From: CAYLLT01 sp964591605
GTDB taxonomy: Bacteria; Planctomycetota; Phycisphaerae; UBA1845; PWPN01
Length of the DNA: 13,051 nt
Assembly (NCBI GenBank): GCA_964591605.1
Contig: CAZQEN010000215.1
Coordinates: 1 to 13,051, forward strand
Direction: 5' to 3'
The first letter of the stretch is position 1. Every line of letters begins with the position of its first letter. The position numbers and the translations under genes were made by a program. The notes below the pieces were generated by a model that did not search any database, was not told where the DNA came from, and saw only the letters and a program-made list of their open reading frames with translations. This document shows, one piece after another, positions 1 through 7,835 of the stretch.

Positions 1-60
1 CGCGCCGGGACCCATGCCACCCGGGAGACACGCCCCTGTATTTCGGATGCACCCCACCGT

Positions 61-78
61 CCGCGGCCGGCTCCGCGG
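61..78. other. GC-rich inverted repeat upstream of comM
   Basis: Two CCGCGG hexamers (61-66 and 73-78) flank a six-base spacer and can pair as a short hairpin. No T-run follows, so it is not a classical intrinsic terminator. It could be the tail of an upstream transcription unit or chance in GC-rich DNA. Confidence 0.25.
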
Positions 79-81
79 GTG

Positions 82-110
82 TTGCCTTCGAGGCGGGGAA
101 TGAATAGGAT
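82..110 (+). promoter_or_regulatory. Possible sigma-70-like promoter for comM
   Basis: TTGCCT at 82-87 and TAGGAT at 105-110 are separated by 17 bases. Each matches four of six bases of the -35 and -10 consensus. A start of transcription about seven bases after the -10 box would fall almost on the ATG at 119, implying a nearly leaderless mRNA. Alternatively, AGGA at 106-109 is a weak ribosome site nine bases before the ATG and the promoter lies further upstream. Visual matches only. Confidence 0.25.
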
Positions 111-118
111 GCCACCGC

Positions 119-1648
119 ATGCTGGCACGTCTGCAGAGTGTGGCGCTGGTCGGGATCGACGCGATTCCCTGCGAGGTGGAGGTCGATGTGGCCTCGCGGG
201 GGATGGCCCCTCCGTCGATTGTGGGGTTGCCTGACACGGCGGTGAAAGAGAGCCTCGAACGGGTCCGCAGTGCCCTGAACAACTCGGGCTATCAGCACCC
301 GCGCTACAAGGCGATCGTCAATCTGGCCCCGGCCGACGTGAAGAAGGAGGGGCCGGCGTTTGACCTGCCGATCGCCCTGGGCATGATCTTCGCGGGTGGC
401 GAGGGGACGCCGCCGCGCGTCCGTGACTACATCATCGCCGGCGAACTGGCCCTCGATGGCCGGGTGCGGCCGATCAAGGGCGCGCTGTCGATGGCCATCC
501 TGGCCCGCAAGGAGGGCCGCGCGGGTCTGATCGTGCCGCGCGAAAACGCGGCCGAGGCGGCGGTGGTCGGCGATGTCGAGGTGATCGGGATTGAGACCCT
601 CGCGGAGGCGATCGGCTTTCTGACGGATCAACTGCCAATCGAGCCCACCGTCGTCGATATCGACGCCGTGTTCCGTGAAGCCTCGCGCTACGAGGTCGAT
701 TTCTCGGATGTCCGCGGCCAGGAGTCGGTCAAACGGGCGTTGACCATCGCCGCAGCCGGGGCTCACAACATTCTGCTGATGGGCCCGCCCGGCACCGGTA
801 AGACGATGCTCAGCAAGCGCATCCCGACGATCCTGCCGCCGCTCACGCTGCCCGAATCGCTGGAAACCACGCGGATCTACTCCGCCTCGGGCAAGCTCCC
901 GGCCGGCCAGGCCCTGATGGCCCGACGCCCGGTGCGCACGCCGCATCACTCCGCCAGCGCGCCCGCCCTCGTGGGCGGCGGCTCGATCCCGCAGGCCGGC
1001 GAGGTGTCGCTCGCTCATCACGGCCTGTTGTTTCTCGACGAGTTCCCGGAATTCCCGCGGCCGATCCTCGAAACGCTCCGACAGCCGCTCGAGGACGGCG
1101 TGGTGACCATCGCCCGCTCGCATTCGTCCATCGCGTTCCCCGCGCGGTTCATGCTCGTCGCCGCGATGAATCCGTGCCCCTGCGGCTACTACACGGATCC
1201 GCGCCGCCAGTGCAAATGCACGCAGCCGCAGATCGAGAAGTATCTCTCGCGGATCAGCGGCCCGCTCATCGACCGCATCGACATTCACATCGAGGTGCCG
1301 CCGGTTCCCTATCGCGAGCTTCGGGGCCAGCAGAACGGCACCGATTCCGCCTCGATCCGCGAGCAGGTTGTCCGCGCCCGGCAGATTCAGCGCGATCGCT
1401 ACGGCGAGGCCAGCACGCTCCTCAACGGGAGCATCGGTTCGGCCCAGCTCCGCAAACACTGCCGCATCGACGACGCCGGTGAAGCCATTCTCAAGCAGGC
1501 GCTCACCGAGCTGGGCCTCTCGGCCCGCGCCCACGACAAAATCCTGCGGGTCGCCCGCACCATCGCCGACCTCGCCGGGCGCGAAGCCATCCACCCCGAC
1601 GACCTGAGCGAAGCCATCATGTACCGCCGTCTCGACCGGCAATTGTGA
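119..1648 (+). CDS. comM: YifB/ComM-family Mg-chelatase-like AAA+ ATPase
   Basis: A 509-residue protein of normal length for the ComM/YifB family. In naturally competent bacteria ComM is a hexameric helicase that promotes branch migration during integration of transforming DNA; in other bacteria the role is less defined. The N-terminal ChlI-like domain spans about residues 1-175. The AAA+ core follows with Walker A GPPGTGKT at 222-229, Walker B around LFLDEFPEF at 304-312, sensor-like Asn351 and the RIDIH segment at 386-390. Four cysteines (353, 355, 365, 367) form the zinc-knuckle-like insert typical of the family. The C-terminal Mg-chelatase domain closes the protein. The start MLARLQSVALVG matches the family N-terminus; ATGs at 100 and 109 are out of frame. 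It lies 76 bases before the Nif3-like gene on the same strand, with no overlap. No other competence gene is visible nearby. Confidence 0.95.
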   Translation: MLARLQSVALVGIDAIPCEVEVDVASRGMAPPSIVGLPDTAVKESLERVRSALNNSGYQHPRYKAIVNLAPADVKKEGPAFDLPIALGMIFAGGEGTPPRVRDYIIAGELALDGRVRPIKGALSMAILARKEGRAGLIVPRENAAEAAVVGDVEVIGIETLAEAIGFLTDQLPIEPTVVDIDAVFREASRYEVDFSDVRGQESVKRALTIAAAGAHNILLMGPPGTGKTMLSKRIPTILPPLTLPESLETTRIYSASGKLPAGQALMARRPVRTPHHSASAPALVGGGSIPQAGEVSLAHHGLLFLDEFPEFPRPILETLRQPLEDGVVTIARSHSSIAFPARFMLVAAMNPCPCGYYTDPRRQCKCTQPQIEKYLSRISGPLIDRIDIHIEVPPVPYRELRGQQNGTDSASIREQVVRARQIQRDRYGEASTLLNGSIGSAQLRKHCRIDDAGEAILKQALTELGLSARAHDKILRVARTIADLAGREAIHPDDLSEAIMYRRLDRQL

Positions 1649-1711
1649 CCGCTTGTGGCATCCTGCCGGAGCGGTGAAAAGTCAGCACCTGAATGGAAGC
1701 CGCAACTTTGG

Positions 1712-1718
1712 AAGGAGG
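1712..1718 (+). promoter_or_regulatory. Shine-Dalgarno site fixing the Nif3-like start
   Basis: AAGGAGG is a near-perfect ribosome binding site six bases before the ATG at 1725. It favours that ATG over the in-frame ATG at 1653, which would bury the signal peptide behind 24 extra residues. Confidence 0.85.
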
Positions 1719-1724
1719 ACACCG

Positions 1725-2609
1725 ATGAAACGTCATGCCGCCCTGATTGCCGTGCTCCTGAGCGCGTCGCTGTGCCGGGCCCAGCAGAGCGGAGATTCCG
1801 AACGCCAGCCCAACACGCTCGACATTCAGAAGTATCTGTTCTCGCAGTGTCCGCAGGTCGATCCGAAGAACACGGTGGACACGGTCAAGATCGGCGATCC
1901 GACGAAATCGATCAAAAAGGCGGGTGTCTGCTGGTATCCGTCCATCGAGAACATCAAGGCGGCCCACGCGGCCGGCTGCGAGCTGCTCATCACGCACGAG
2001 CCGACATTCTGGGAGCACGCCGCGCCCGAAACGTTCTGGCGCGACAGGCCGCCCGGGGACGCGAAGCGCCAGTTCCTCGAGAAGACCGGCATGGTGGTTC
2101 TTCGCGTGCACGATACGTGGGACCGCTGGCCGAAAGCGGGCATCCGCGATTCGTGGGCCCGCTGCCTGGGGCTGGGTGAGCCGACGTACACGCCGAAAGA
2201 CGATCCGTTCCGGGCGATCTACGACGTCAAGCCTCAGAAGCTCCGGGATTTCGCCCGCTCCGTCGGCCAGAAGGTCAGGCACCTGGGGCAGGACAGCGTG
2301 CAGGTGATCGGCGACCCGGACCGCATCATCCGCCGGCCGGCCATCGGCGTCGGCTGCATCTCCCCCGACCGTGAAATGGTCGAAGCGGGGGCGGACGTGG
2401 TGATCGTCTGCTTCGACGGAGCCACGTACTGGTCGCAGCGTGAGCGGATGCACGAGATGGGCGCGGCGGTCATCACCCTCGAACACGGTACCACCGAGAT
2501 GCCCGGATGTGAGAACATGGCCAGGCATCTGGCCGAAAAGTTCCCGCAGATCGAGTTCCGCTATTTCGCGGAGCACGTGCGGCCGTGGACGGTGAGGGCG
2601 GAGCCCTGA
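1725..2609 (+). CDS. Exported Nif3-like dinuclear-metal-centre protein
   Basis: A 294-residue protein in the Nif3/DUF34 (YbgI) family, whose members form hexameric rings with two metals per subunit; biochemical roles are mostly unsettled. Family metal motifs can be followed in order: LLITHEPTFW at 88-97, RVHDTWD at 127-133, and LEHGTTE at 252-258 near the C-terminus. Aligned by eye to YbgI, likely ligands are His91, Glu92, Asp133, His254 and Glu258; Glu92 stands where many members have a second His. Unusually for the family, it begins with a signal-peptide-like segment (MKRHAALIAVLLSASLCRAQ), suggesting export. The chosen ATG is supported by a strong ribosome site. The gene is convergent with the next one, 23 bases between stops. 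Family assignment is firm; function and substrate are unknown. Confidence 0.85.
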   Translation: MKRHAALIAVLLSASLCRAQQSGDSERQPNTLDIQKYLFSQCPQVDPKNTVDTVKIGDPTKSIKKAGVCWYPSIENIKAAHAAGCELLITHEPTFWEHAAPETFWRDRPPGDAKRQFLEKTGMVVLRVHDTWDRWPKAGIRDSWARCLGLGEPTYTPKDDPFRAIYDVKPQKLRDFARSVGQKVRHLGQDSVQVIGDPDRIIRRPAIGVGCISPDREMVEAGADVVIVCFDGATYWSQRERMHEMGAAVITLEHGTTEMPGCENMARHLAEKFPQIEFRYFAEHVRPWTVRAEP

Positions 2610-2611
2610 CG

Positions 2612-2627
2612 CCTGCCCTCTGGCAGG
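2612..2627. terminator. Possible bidirectional terminator hairpin
   Basis: CCTGCC at 2612-2617 and GGCAGG at 2622-2627 form a perfect six-base stem with a four-base loop, in the 23-base gap between two convergent genes. Flanking TGAC and GTCA, which include both stop codons, could extend the stem past an internal loop. There is no T-run on either side, so intrinsic termination is uncertain. Confidence 0.45.
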
Positions 2628-2632
2628 ACATG

Positions 2633-3760
2633 TCAGTTTGCCGGTGCGGGCCGGGATGAGACGCTCCGGTGGGCGCGGCGGATCGCCTCCGCGTAGGCGG
2701 CCGGGAGCTTCTCGGGACCGCCGGCCTGCGTCCACCAGCGCGGCGTTTCGGTATAGATCCACACGTATTCATCCGCATGCTGCAGGGCGAGCCGGACGAT
2801 GGCCTCGAACTGCTCGGGCGAGTGCACGTTCCTGCCGGGGTCCTGCGTGTCCCAGCCCTTGTTGCGCCAGTCATAGTCCATCCACAGCCCGTAGGACGCC
2901 GAGTAGAGCCGCCGGTACTTGTCCGGATCGGCCGTCAGGCGGGCGACGACTTCCTTCATATTCCGACGCGACTGCTGAAACGTCTTGAGATCGCGGAACG
3001 AATAGGCCAGTTCGTTCCCATCGACGAACCGCGTTTTGCCTTCGGCCGCCTCGAGCATCCCGTCGAGGAACGGCTGGAGCAGGCCGTAGCTCACTTCGGG
3101 CAGTTTGCCCAGATCGCGGTGCGTCATCTCGACCGGGAGGGTGTAGCCGAACGTGAGGAACACGGTCAGGTCCGGAAAGCCCTTCTGAAAGGCCTGCATC
3201 ACCTCGCGCCCGCGCTGCCGCACCTGCCGGGCGTACTCGTCCCAGGTCCGCTTGTCCTTGTCGGGCTGTTTGGGGTAGTCGAACAGGGGTGCGTTGTACT
3301 GCTCGATGTCGAAGAGCAGCCCCCTGGCCTTGCCCTCGCGGGCGATGCGGGCGGCCAGTTCCGCGTTGGTCAGAACGGCTGAGAAGTCATCGAACCAGCT
3401 CAGGTCGGCCGGCGTGGTGTTGAACCGCAGGAAATTGTGCGAAAAACGGCCGAAATTGGTGGCTTTCAAATCCGCCAGCCCCTCCGCAAGATCTTCCGCC
3501 TTGAAGGCCCGTTTGCCCCAGCCCTCCCACAGAAAGCTCCCCGTTTTGCCCGTCGAGTCCTTGTAGTTCAGATGAAACACGCAGCCGTCGAACGGCGTTT
3601 TCTTCATCTGCTCGATGTGCTGGCGCATGAAGGCCGGGTCGGGTTCGTCCCAGCCGAACTCGATCAGCTTCCGGGCCGATTGATCAGGCTCGACGGCCTT
3701 CGACACGAAAGGTACGCCCATGAGGCAGCCGGCCATCCAGCATAAGGTTGAGAATCGCAT
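2633..3760 (-). CDS. Secreted protein of unknown function, TIM-barrel glycosidase-like
   Basis: A 375-residue protein that I cannot assign to a named family. It starts with a likely signal peptide (MRFSTLCWMAGCLMGVPFVS, cleavage near residues 22-24), so it is probably exported. The rest has the look of a (beta/alpha)8 barrel of the glycoside-hydrolase kind: FDGCVFHLN at 57-65, GLLFDIEQYN at 147-156 with paired acids Asp151 and Glu153, FLTFGYTLP at 201-209, LWMDYDW at 292-298 and YVWIYTETPRWW at 332-343 with Glu338. These acids in strand-end positions are candidate catalytic residues, but this is inference. The start is 17 bases after the symporter stop, with no strong ribosome site; an in-frame GTG at 3769 is an alternative. 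An upstream ATG at 3841 lies inside the symporter gene and is unlikely. Its position suggests it is co-transcribed with the symporter and may act on the same substrate outside the cytoplasm. Confidence 0.7.
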   Translation of the reverse strand: MRFSTLCWMAGCLMGVPFVSKAVEPDQSARKLIEFGWDEPDPAFMRQHIEQMKKTPFDGCVFHLNYKDSTGKTGSFLWEGWGKRAFKAEDLAEGLADLKATNFGRFSHNFLRFNTTPADLSWFDDFSAVLTNAELAARIAREGKARGLLFDIEQYNAPLFDYPKQPDKDKRTWDEYARQVRQRGREVMQAFQKGFPDLTVFLTFGYTLPVEMTHRDLGKLPEVSYGLLQPFLDGMLEAAEGKTRFVDGNELAYSFRDLKTFQQSRRNMKEVVARLTADPDKYRRLYSASYGLWMDYDWRNKGWDTQDPGRNVHSPEQFEAIVRLALQHADEYVWIYTETPRWWTQAGGPEKLPAAYAEAIRRAHRSVSSRPAPAN

Positions 3761-3777
3761 GATGCGCACTCGAGAGA

Positions 3778-5577
3778 TCAAAGAACGTGTCCGGAGAAAA
3801 GAACCATCAACGCGAGGATACCGAGGCAGAACAGGCCCCACCAGAAGAGCACGCTGCTGTACCAGTGGCGTCCCAGCCCGCCGAAGATGTTGAGTCGCCG
3901 CCAGTTGAACGTCAGGTCATCGGTCACCTGCTCCGGCGCCGGCGGCGGCGTGACCAGGCTCACCGCCACGCACAGCACGACGCAGAACGCCCAGTTGACC
4001 GTCGCCTGAATCATGAACGGATGCAGGCAGCCCGGCCACCCCGGCACGAACTGCACGCAGAGCTTGAGCACGATGCCGAACATGAATCCGACCACGACCG
4101 CCGCGGTCGCCCCGGTTCCGTTGATCCGCCGAAACAGGATGCCCAGCAGGAACACGGCCGCGAACGGCGGGGCGAAGAACGCGTACAGCTCCTGGATGTA
4201 CGTGAACAGCCCGTGCCCGAGCCGGCCGATGAATCCGCCGAGCACAATGGCAATCGCCAGGACAATGGTCGTCGTCCACACGCCCACGATCACGAGCTGC
4301 CGCTCGGTGGCCTGCGGGCGCATCCACCGTTTGTACATGTCGAGCGTGATGATTGTGGCCGTCGAGTTGAGCACGGAGTTGATCGTCGATTGAATCGCCC
4401 CGAAGAGTGCGGCCAGAAACAGCCCGCGCAGGCCGATGGGCACGATGGTCTGGAGCATGTGCACGTAGCCCCGGTCGGCTTCCGGTTTCACTTCCTTCCA
4501 CGGCCCGAGCATGACCTCAGGGTACTTCGCGAAGAGAATCAGGCCGGGCAGCACGACAATGAACGGCATGAGGATCTTGAGATACCCGGCGAAGACGATG
4601 CCCATCCGGGCATGGTACATGTCTTTGGCGCCCAGCACGCGCTGGATCATGAACTGGTTGATGACGTTGTACCAGATGCTGATCGAGAAGACCGCGAAGA
4701 TCAGATGCGGCCAGGGGGCGAGCTCGTGGGTGAGCGGTTGAATCACGGACAGTCGGTCGTACTGGTGGGTGTCGGTGTGCAGAATGTGCGGAGCGCTGCG
4801 CTGGACGGCCTCCGCCCAGGCGCCCGAATGGGCCTGGTTGCGATCGATGACCGCGCGGAAGCCGGCCACCAGGGAGTGCTGATCGCCGGACATCATGTAC
4901 AGCCCCAGCACGGTCACCATGATTCCGCCGGCCAGCATGACGATGAGCATGGCGAAGTCCGTCCAGGCGACGCTGCTCAGCCCGCCGTAAATCGCCCACG
5001 CCCCGGCGATGATGCCCAGCAGCACGATCGCCACCCACAGCTCCGCCGAGGGCAGGGCGGCCGCGGAGACCGGGGCCACAGACTGGATGGCGCGACCGAG
5101 CGAATCGCCGAACAGGCTCTGGACCGCCAGCCCGCCGCCGTAGAGAACCGCCGCCAGGAACGCGACGACGTTGCTGATCACCGTGACGACCGCGAAGAAC
5201 TGCCGCAGCCCTGGATTGAACCGCCGCTCCATGAACTCGGGCGTCGTAAACACCTTCGAGGCGAGCAGGAACGGGATGAAGAACCAGATGAGCAGCGTGA
5301 ACGACCAGATATTGCCCCATTCCCACATGGCCACGCAGATGCCGTAGACGTAGGCGGCGCCGATCATGCCGATGAAGTGTTCGCTGCTGATGTTGGAGGC
5401 GACGAACGAGCCGCCGACGATGTACCAGGGCAGCCTGCGGCCGGCCAGGAAGTAATCGTCGGAGGTCGCGTGCTCGCGGCGTCCGGCGATGAATCCGACG
5501 ACGGAAATGACCACGAAATAGCCGAAGAACGCGACCAGATCCCAGAATCCGAGTGCAAAACTCTCCATTCCACTCAT
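3778..5577 (-). CDS. SGLT-type sodium/solute symporter (SSS family)
   Basis: A 599-residue, strongly hydrophobic membrane protein with about 14 predicted transmembrane segments, the usual size for SGLT-like symporters. Signature stretches are clear: SNISSEHFIGMIG at 61-73 in the first repeat, GGLSSVAWTDF at 198-208, NQFMIQRVLGAKDM at 307-320, and INSVLNSTATIITLDMY at 399-415, which contains the Ser/Thr cluster of the Na2 sodium site. These resemble the galactose symporter vSGLT of Vibrio more than proline or pantothenate transporters; by-eye alignment keeps the Asn and Glu of the first-repeat sugar site but has His67 where vSGLT has Gln. A sugar or polyol substrate is therefore likely but not identified. 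Its ATG overlaps the stop of the upstream ceramidase-like gene (ATGA, 5574-5577), indicating translational coupling. MESF at 5568 is an alternative start. Confidence 0.92.
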   Translation of the reverse strand: MSGMESFALGFWDLVAFFGYFVVISVVGFIAGRREHATSDDYFLAGRRLPWYIVGGSFVASNISSEHFIGMIGAAYVYGICVAMWEWGNIWSFTLLIWFFIPFLLASKVFTTPEFMERRFNPGLRQFFAVVTVISNVVAFLAAVLYGGGLAVQSLFGDSLGRAIQSVAPVSAAALPSAELWVAIVLLGIIAGAWAIYGGLSSVAWTDFAMLIVMLAGGIMVTVLGLYMMSGDQHSLVAGFRAVIDRNQAHSGAWAEAVQRSAPHILHTDTHQYDRLSVIQPLTHELAPWPHLIFAVFSISIWYNVINQFMIQRVLGAKDMYHARMGIVFAGYLKILMPFIVVLPGLILFAKYPEVMLGPWKEVKPEADRGYVHMLQTIVPIGLRGLFLAALFGAIQSTINSVLNSTATIITLDMYKRWMRPQATERQLVIVGVWTTTIVLAIAIVLGGFIGRLGHGLFTYIQELYAFFAPPFAAVFLLGILFRRINGTGATAAVVVGFMFGIVLKLCVQFVPGWPGCLHPFMIQATVNWAFCVVLCVAVSLVTPPPAPEQVTDDLTFNWRRLNIFGGLGRHWYSSVLFWWGLFCLGILALMVLFSGHVL

Positions 5578-7004
5578 TCGGTGCCCTCGGACTGGTGAAG
5601 GATGGCCCCGATCGCCTGTTGGCAGGCGTTAATCAAACGGGGCAGCGACTCGCGCTCGAACGGGCTCTGCCAGACCTGGTAGACGTCCTGGTCGTAGAGT
5701 TCGGGCGGGCTCAGGTAGCCGCTGTGGCCGTTGACCACGTTCATGACGGCGATCGCCCGCCCGGGAAACGCGGCGCGCAGCGCGATCTGGAAATCCGAGT
5801 ATGCCTCATTGGGCTGGCCGAGCAGGATGCTGTCGCCGACGCGCCAGATCCACGCGGGCAGCCGGCACGTGGGGCCGCTTCCGACCGCGCGGACGACGCG
5901 GAGCTTGCGCCGCAACCGCTCGGCCATGGTGCGGTCTGTGCAGGCCGACAGCTCGCTCAGAATCTGCGTCTCCGACGGCAGTTTCTTGAGGGGCAGTTCA
6001 ACCTGGATCTGGGAAGCAGCAATGAGGCGGGACGGCTCGCACGGATGGCGGGCCCACGTGGCCAGCGGGGCGCCGGATTCCACGACGCCGGCATACCGCA
6101 GCCCGGTGGCAGGGGGGAGCATCGACTCAAGCGTGGCCGCCGCGGCGAAGCCGAGGCGGCGTCCGTTGGCATCGGCGATGGTCGAGTCGCCCACATACTG
6201 TTCGCGGGGCGCGAGCTCGCCGGACGCTCCCTGCAGAAACAGGCAGGGCGCGCCGCCGGTGACGGACTCGACGACTTCCCGCGTCGCCCCCACAAAATCG
6301 GGCGAGATCAGCTCGTTCTCCCACGCGAGCGTGGTGGGGTGGCAGGCGTAGTTCACGATCGTCGCCACACATCGCCCGCCGGCCGTAGCACCTGGCGATG
6401 CCCGCTCCGGCTCGATCCGGCTCACACGGGCGACCAGCAGGGTGTCGTCAGCGGGATGTCGAGGGTTGTATCCACACACGATCCGCGGCCGGTCCGTGTC
6501 CGGCAGGTCGCGGTTGGCCGCCAGATTGCACCTTCCGGTCGCCCACGTCAGCACCGCCGGCGCTGCATTCTGCATCGCTTCGCGCGTTGCGTCGACGAGG
6601 GCCGCCGTCAGACGCTCCAGATACGGTGCGATCAGATGTCCGCCCGGTTTGTCGGCATCGTCGGTGCAGAGCGAACATGCCGCGTGGGTGTGCGTGAGGC
6701 ACAGCATCACGCGGGCCGGATCCAGCCCGAGCGGCTCGATCAGCCCGCCGCGGACGCGCCACTCGTCGCGGTCTCCCTGCCACCATCCCGCATCGATCGA
6801 AGCGAGCACGAGCGGCGGGGCGGCGGCATCCTGGCGAATGACCAGCACCGTGGCCGACAGCGGTCGATGCACACCTGCCGCGACATCGTGCCGGGCCGCC
6901 CCCCAGCACCGGTTGTAGATCCCCACCGGCGGGGTGATATCGCGCCGGGCGACCCCGATCTGGGCCACGGCGGAAGAATCGCGGACTGTCCTGCTTTCGT
7001 TCAT
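5574..7004 (-). CDS. Neutral/alkaline ceramidase N-domain-like hydrolase
   Basis: A 476-residue protein resembling the catalytic N-terminal domain of neutral/alkaline (non-lysosomal) ceramidases, zinc amidases that cleave N-acyl bonds. Visible family marks are ARRDITPPVG at 19-28, the zinc-type LTHTHAACS at 103-111 (His105, His107), NYACHPTTL at 218-226 (His222), and FLQGASGELAP at 256-266 where ceramidases carry their nucleophile Ser region. It is shorter than full ceramidases of roughly 650-750 residues, with no room for the C-terminal domain, and has no signal peptide, so a cytosolic role is expected. True ceramide hydrolysis is therefore doubtful; another N-acyl substrate is possible. The start ATG abuts the SDR stop (TAG then ATG), and its own stop overlaps the symporter start. 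Family-level call is good; substrate unknown. Confidence 0.8.
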   Translation of the reverse strand: MNESRTVRDSSAVAQIGVARRDITPPVGIYNRCWGAARHDVAAGVHRPLSATVLVIRQDAAAPPLVLASIDAGWWQGDRDEWRVRGGLIEPLGLDPARVMLCLTHTHAACSLCTDDADKPGGHLIAPYLERLTAALVDATREAMQNAAPAVLTWATGRCNLAANRDLPDTDRPRIVCGYNPRHPADDTLLVARVSRIEPERASPGATAGGRCVATIVNYACHPTTLAWENELISPDFVGATREVVESVTGGAPCLFLQGASGELAPREQYVGDSTIADANGRRLGFAAAATLESMLPPATGLRYAGVVESGAPLATWARHPCEPSRLIAASQIQVELPLKKLPSETQILSELSACTDRTMAERLRRKLRVVRAVGSGPTCRLPAWIWRVGDSILLGQPNEAYSDFQIALRAAFPGRAIAVMNVVNGHSGYLSPPELYDQDVYQVWQSPFERESLPRLINACQQAIGAILHQSEGTE

Positions 7005-7802
7005 CTACTCGTCACCCGATGGCGGCTTCTGCCCGCCGTACCCGAAGAGGCTCAGGCCGCCGTCCATGATGATGGCGGTGCCGGAGATGTGCTGATTGGC
7101 CGGATCGCACAGCCACGCCGCCTGTCGTGCCACTTCGTCCGCTTCGATCAGTCTTCGAACCGGCACCGTGAGCCGCGACGCCTCCGCGCTGTCCGGATGG
7201 GCCTTGAACCAGCGGCCCGACAGCCCGGCATTCACATAACCCGGCGCGAGCTCGCTCACCAGGATGCCGTGTGACGAAAGCTCGGCGGCCATGCACTTCA
7301 TGAGCATCCGCAGCCCCGCCTTGGACACGCAGTACGTCGGAATGGTCGGGTGCACGGCATGCCCGGCCCAGCTTCCGATGAATACGATCCGCCCGGGCCT
7401 TGCGAGGGCCAGCAGTCGCTGCGCCGCCGCCTGCGCCAGGTAGAACGCTCCGTCGAGATTGACCGACAGCTCCTGGCGCCACACCTGCGGGGTGAGCTGC
7501 GGAATGGGGGCAAAGTGCACGACGGCTGCGTTGGGGATGATCAGCGTCGGTGCGCCCAGATCGGCTTCGACCGCCGCGACCCACGCCTGCACTGCGGCCG
7601 CATCGGATACATCCACGTGGTCGTACCTGGCCCGCCGGCCGGATCCGCGGATTCGGCTCAGCAGCGACTCCCCCTCGGCCGGATCCAGGACATCACCGAT
7701 GGCGATATCTGCGCCGCGGGCTGCGAATTCGAGCGCAATCGCCCGTCCGATGTCGCCCAATCCGCCGCTGATGATCGCGATCTGTCCGGAAAACGGTTCC
7801 AT
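7005..7802 (-). CDS. SDR-family NAD(P)-dependent oxidoreductase
   Basis: A 265-residue classical short-chain dehydrogenase/reductase of normal length. The Rossmann glycine motif is SGGLGDIG at 12-19, followed by Asp37 at the end of the second strand, which usually means NAD rather than NADP. NAAV at 91-94 takes the place of the NNAG motif. The catalytic set is present: Asn115, Ser144, Tyr157 and Lys161 (YCVSK). The C-terminal SGTAIIMDGG motif at 240-249 is typical. It most likely oxidises or reduces a hydroxyl/keto group of a small polar substrate such as a sugar or sugar acid, but SDR sequence alone does not reveal which. It lies 33 bases after the DHDPS-family gene and directly abuts the ceramidase-like gene, so it belongs to the same transcript. 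Confidence 0.93.
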   Translation of the reverse strand: MEPFSGQIAIISGGLGDIGRAIALEFAARGADIAIGDVLDPAEGESLLSRIRGSGRRARYDHVDVSDAAAVQAWVAAVEADLGAPTLIIPNAAVVHFAPIPQLTPQVWRQELSVNLDGAFYLAQAAAQRLLALARPGRIVFIGSWAGHAVHPTIPTYCVSKAGLRMLMKCMAAELSSHGILVSELAPGYVNAGLSGRWFKAHPDSAEASRLTVPVRRLIEADEVARQAAWLCDPANQHISGTAIIMDGGLSLFGYGGQKPPSGDE

Positions 7803-7835
7803 GCCATCCCGCCGATTCAGTCACCGACTTCGTAC

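Noticed and set aside
1617..2762. 381-codon minus-strand frame across the Nif3-like gene
   Set aside because: Antisense to a gene with strong ribosome site and family motifs; composition is Arg/Pro-rich with no domain.
3787..5598. 603-codon open frame on the plus strand antisense to the symporter gene
   Set aside because: It is rich in Arg, His, Asp and Glu with no recognisable domain, and mirrors a well-recognised membrane protein in high-GC DNA. A codon-position shadow is the simplest explanation.
5553..7274. 573-codon plus-strand frame antisense to the ceramidase-like and SDR genes
   Set aside because: Low-complexity Arg/Gly/Ala-rich translation spanning two recognised genes on the other strand; no family motif.
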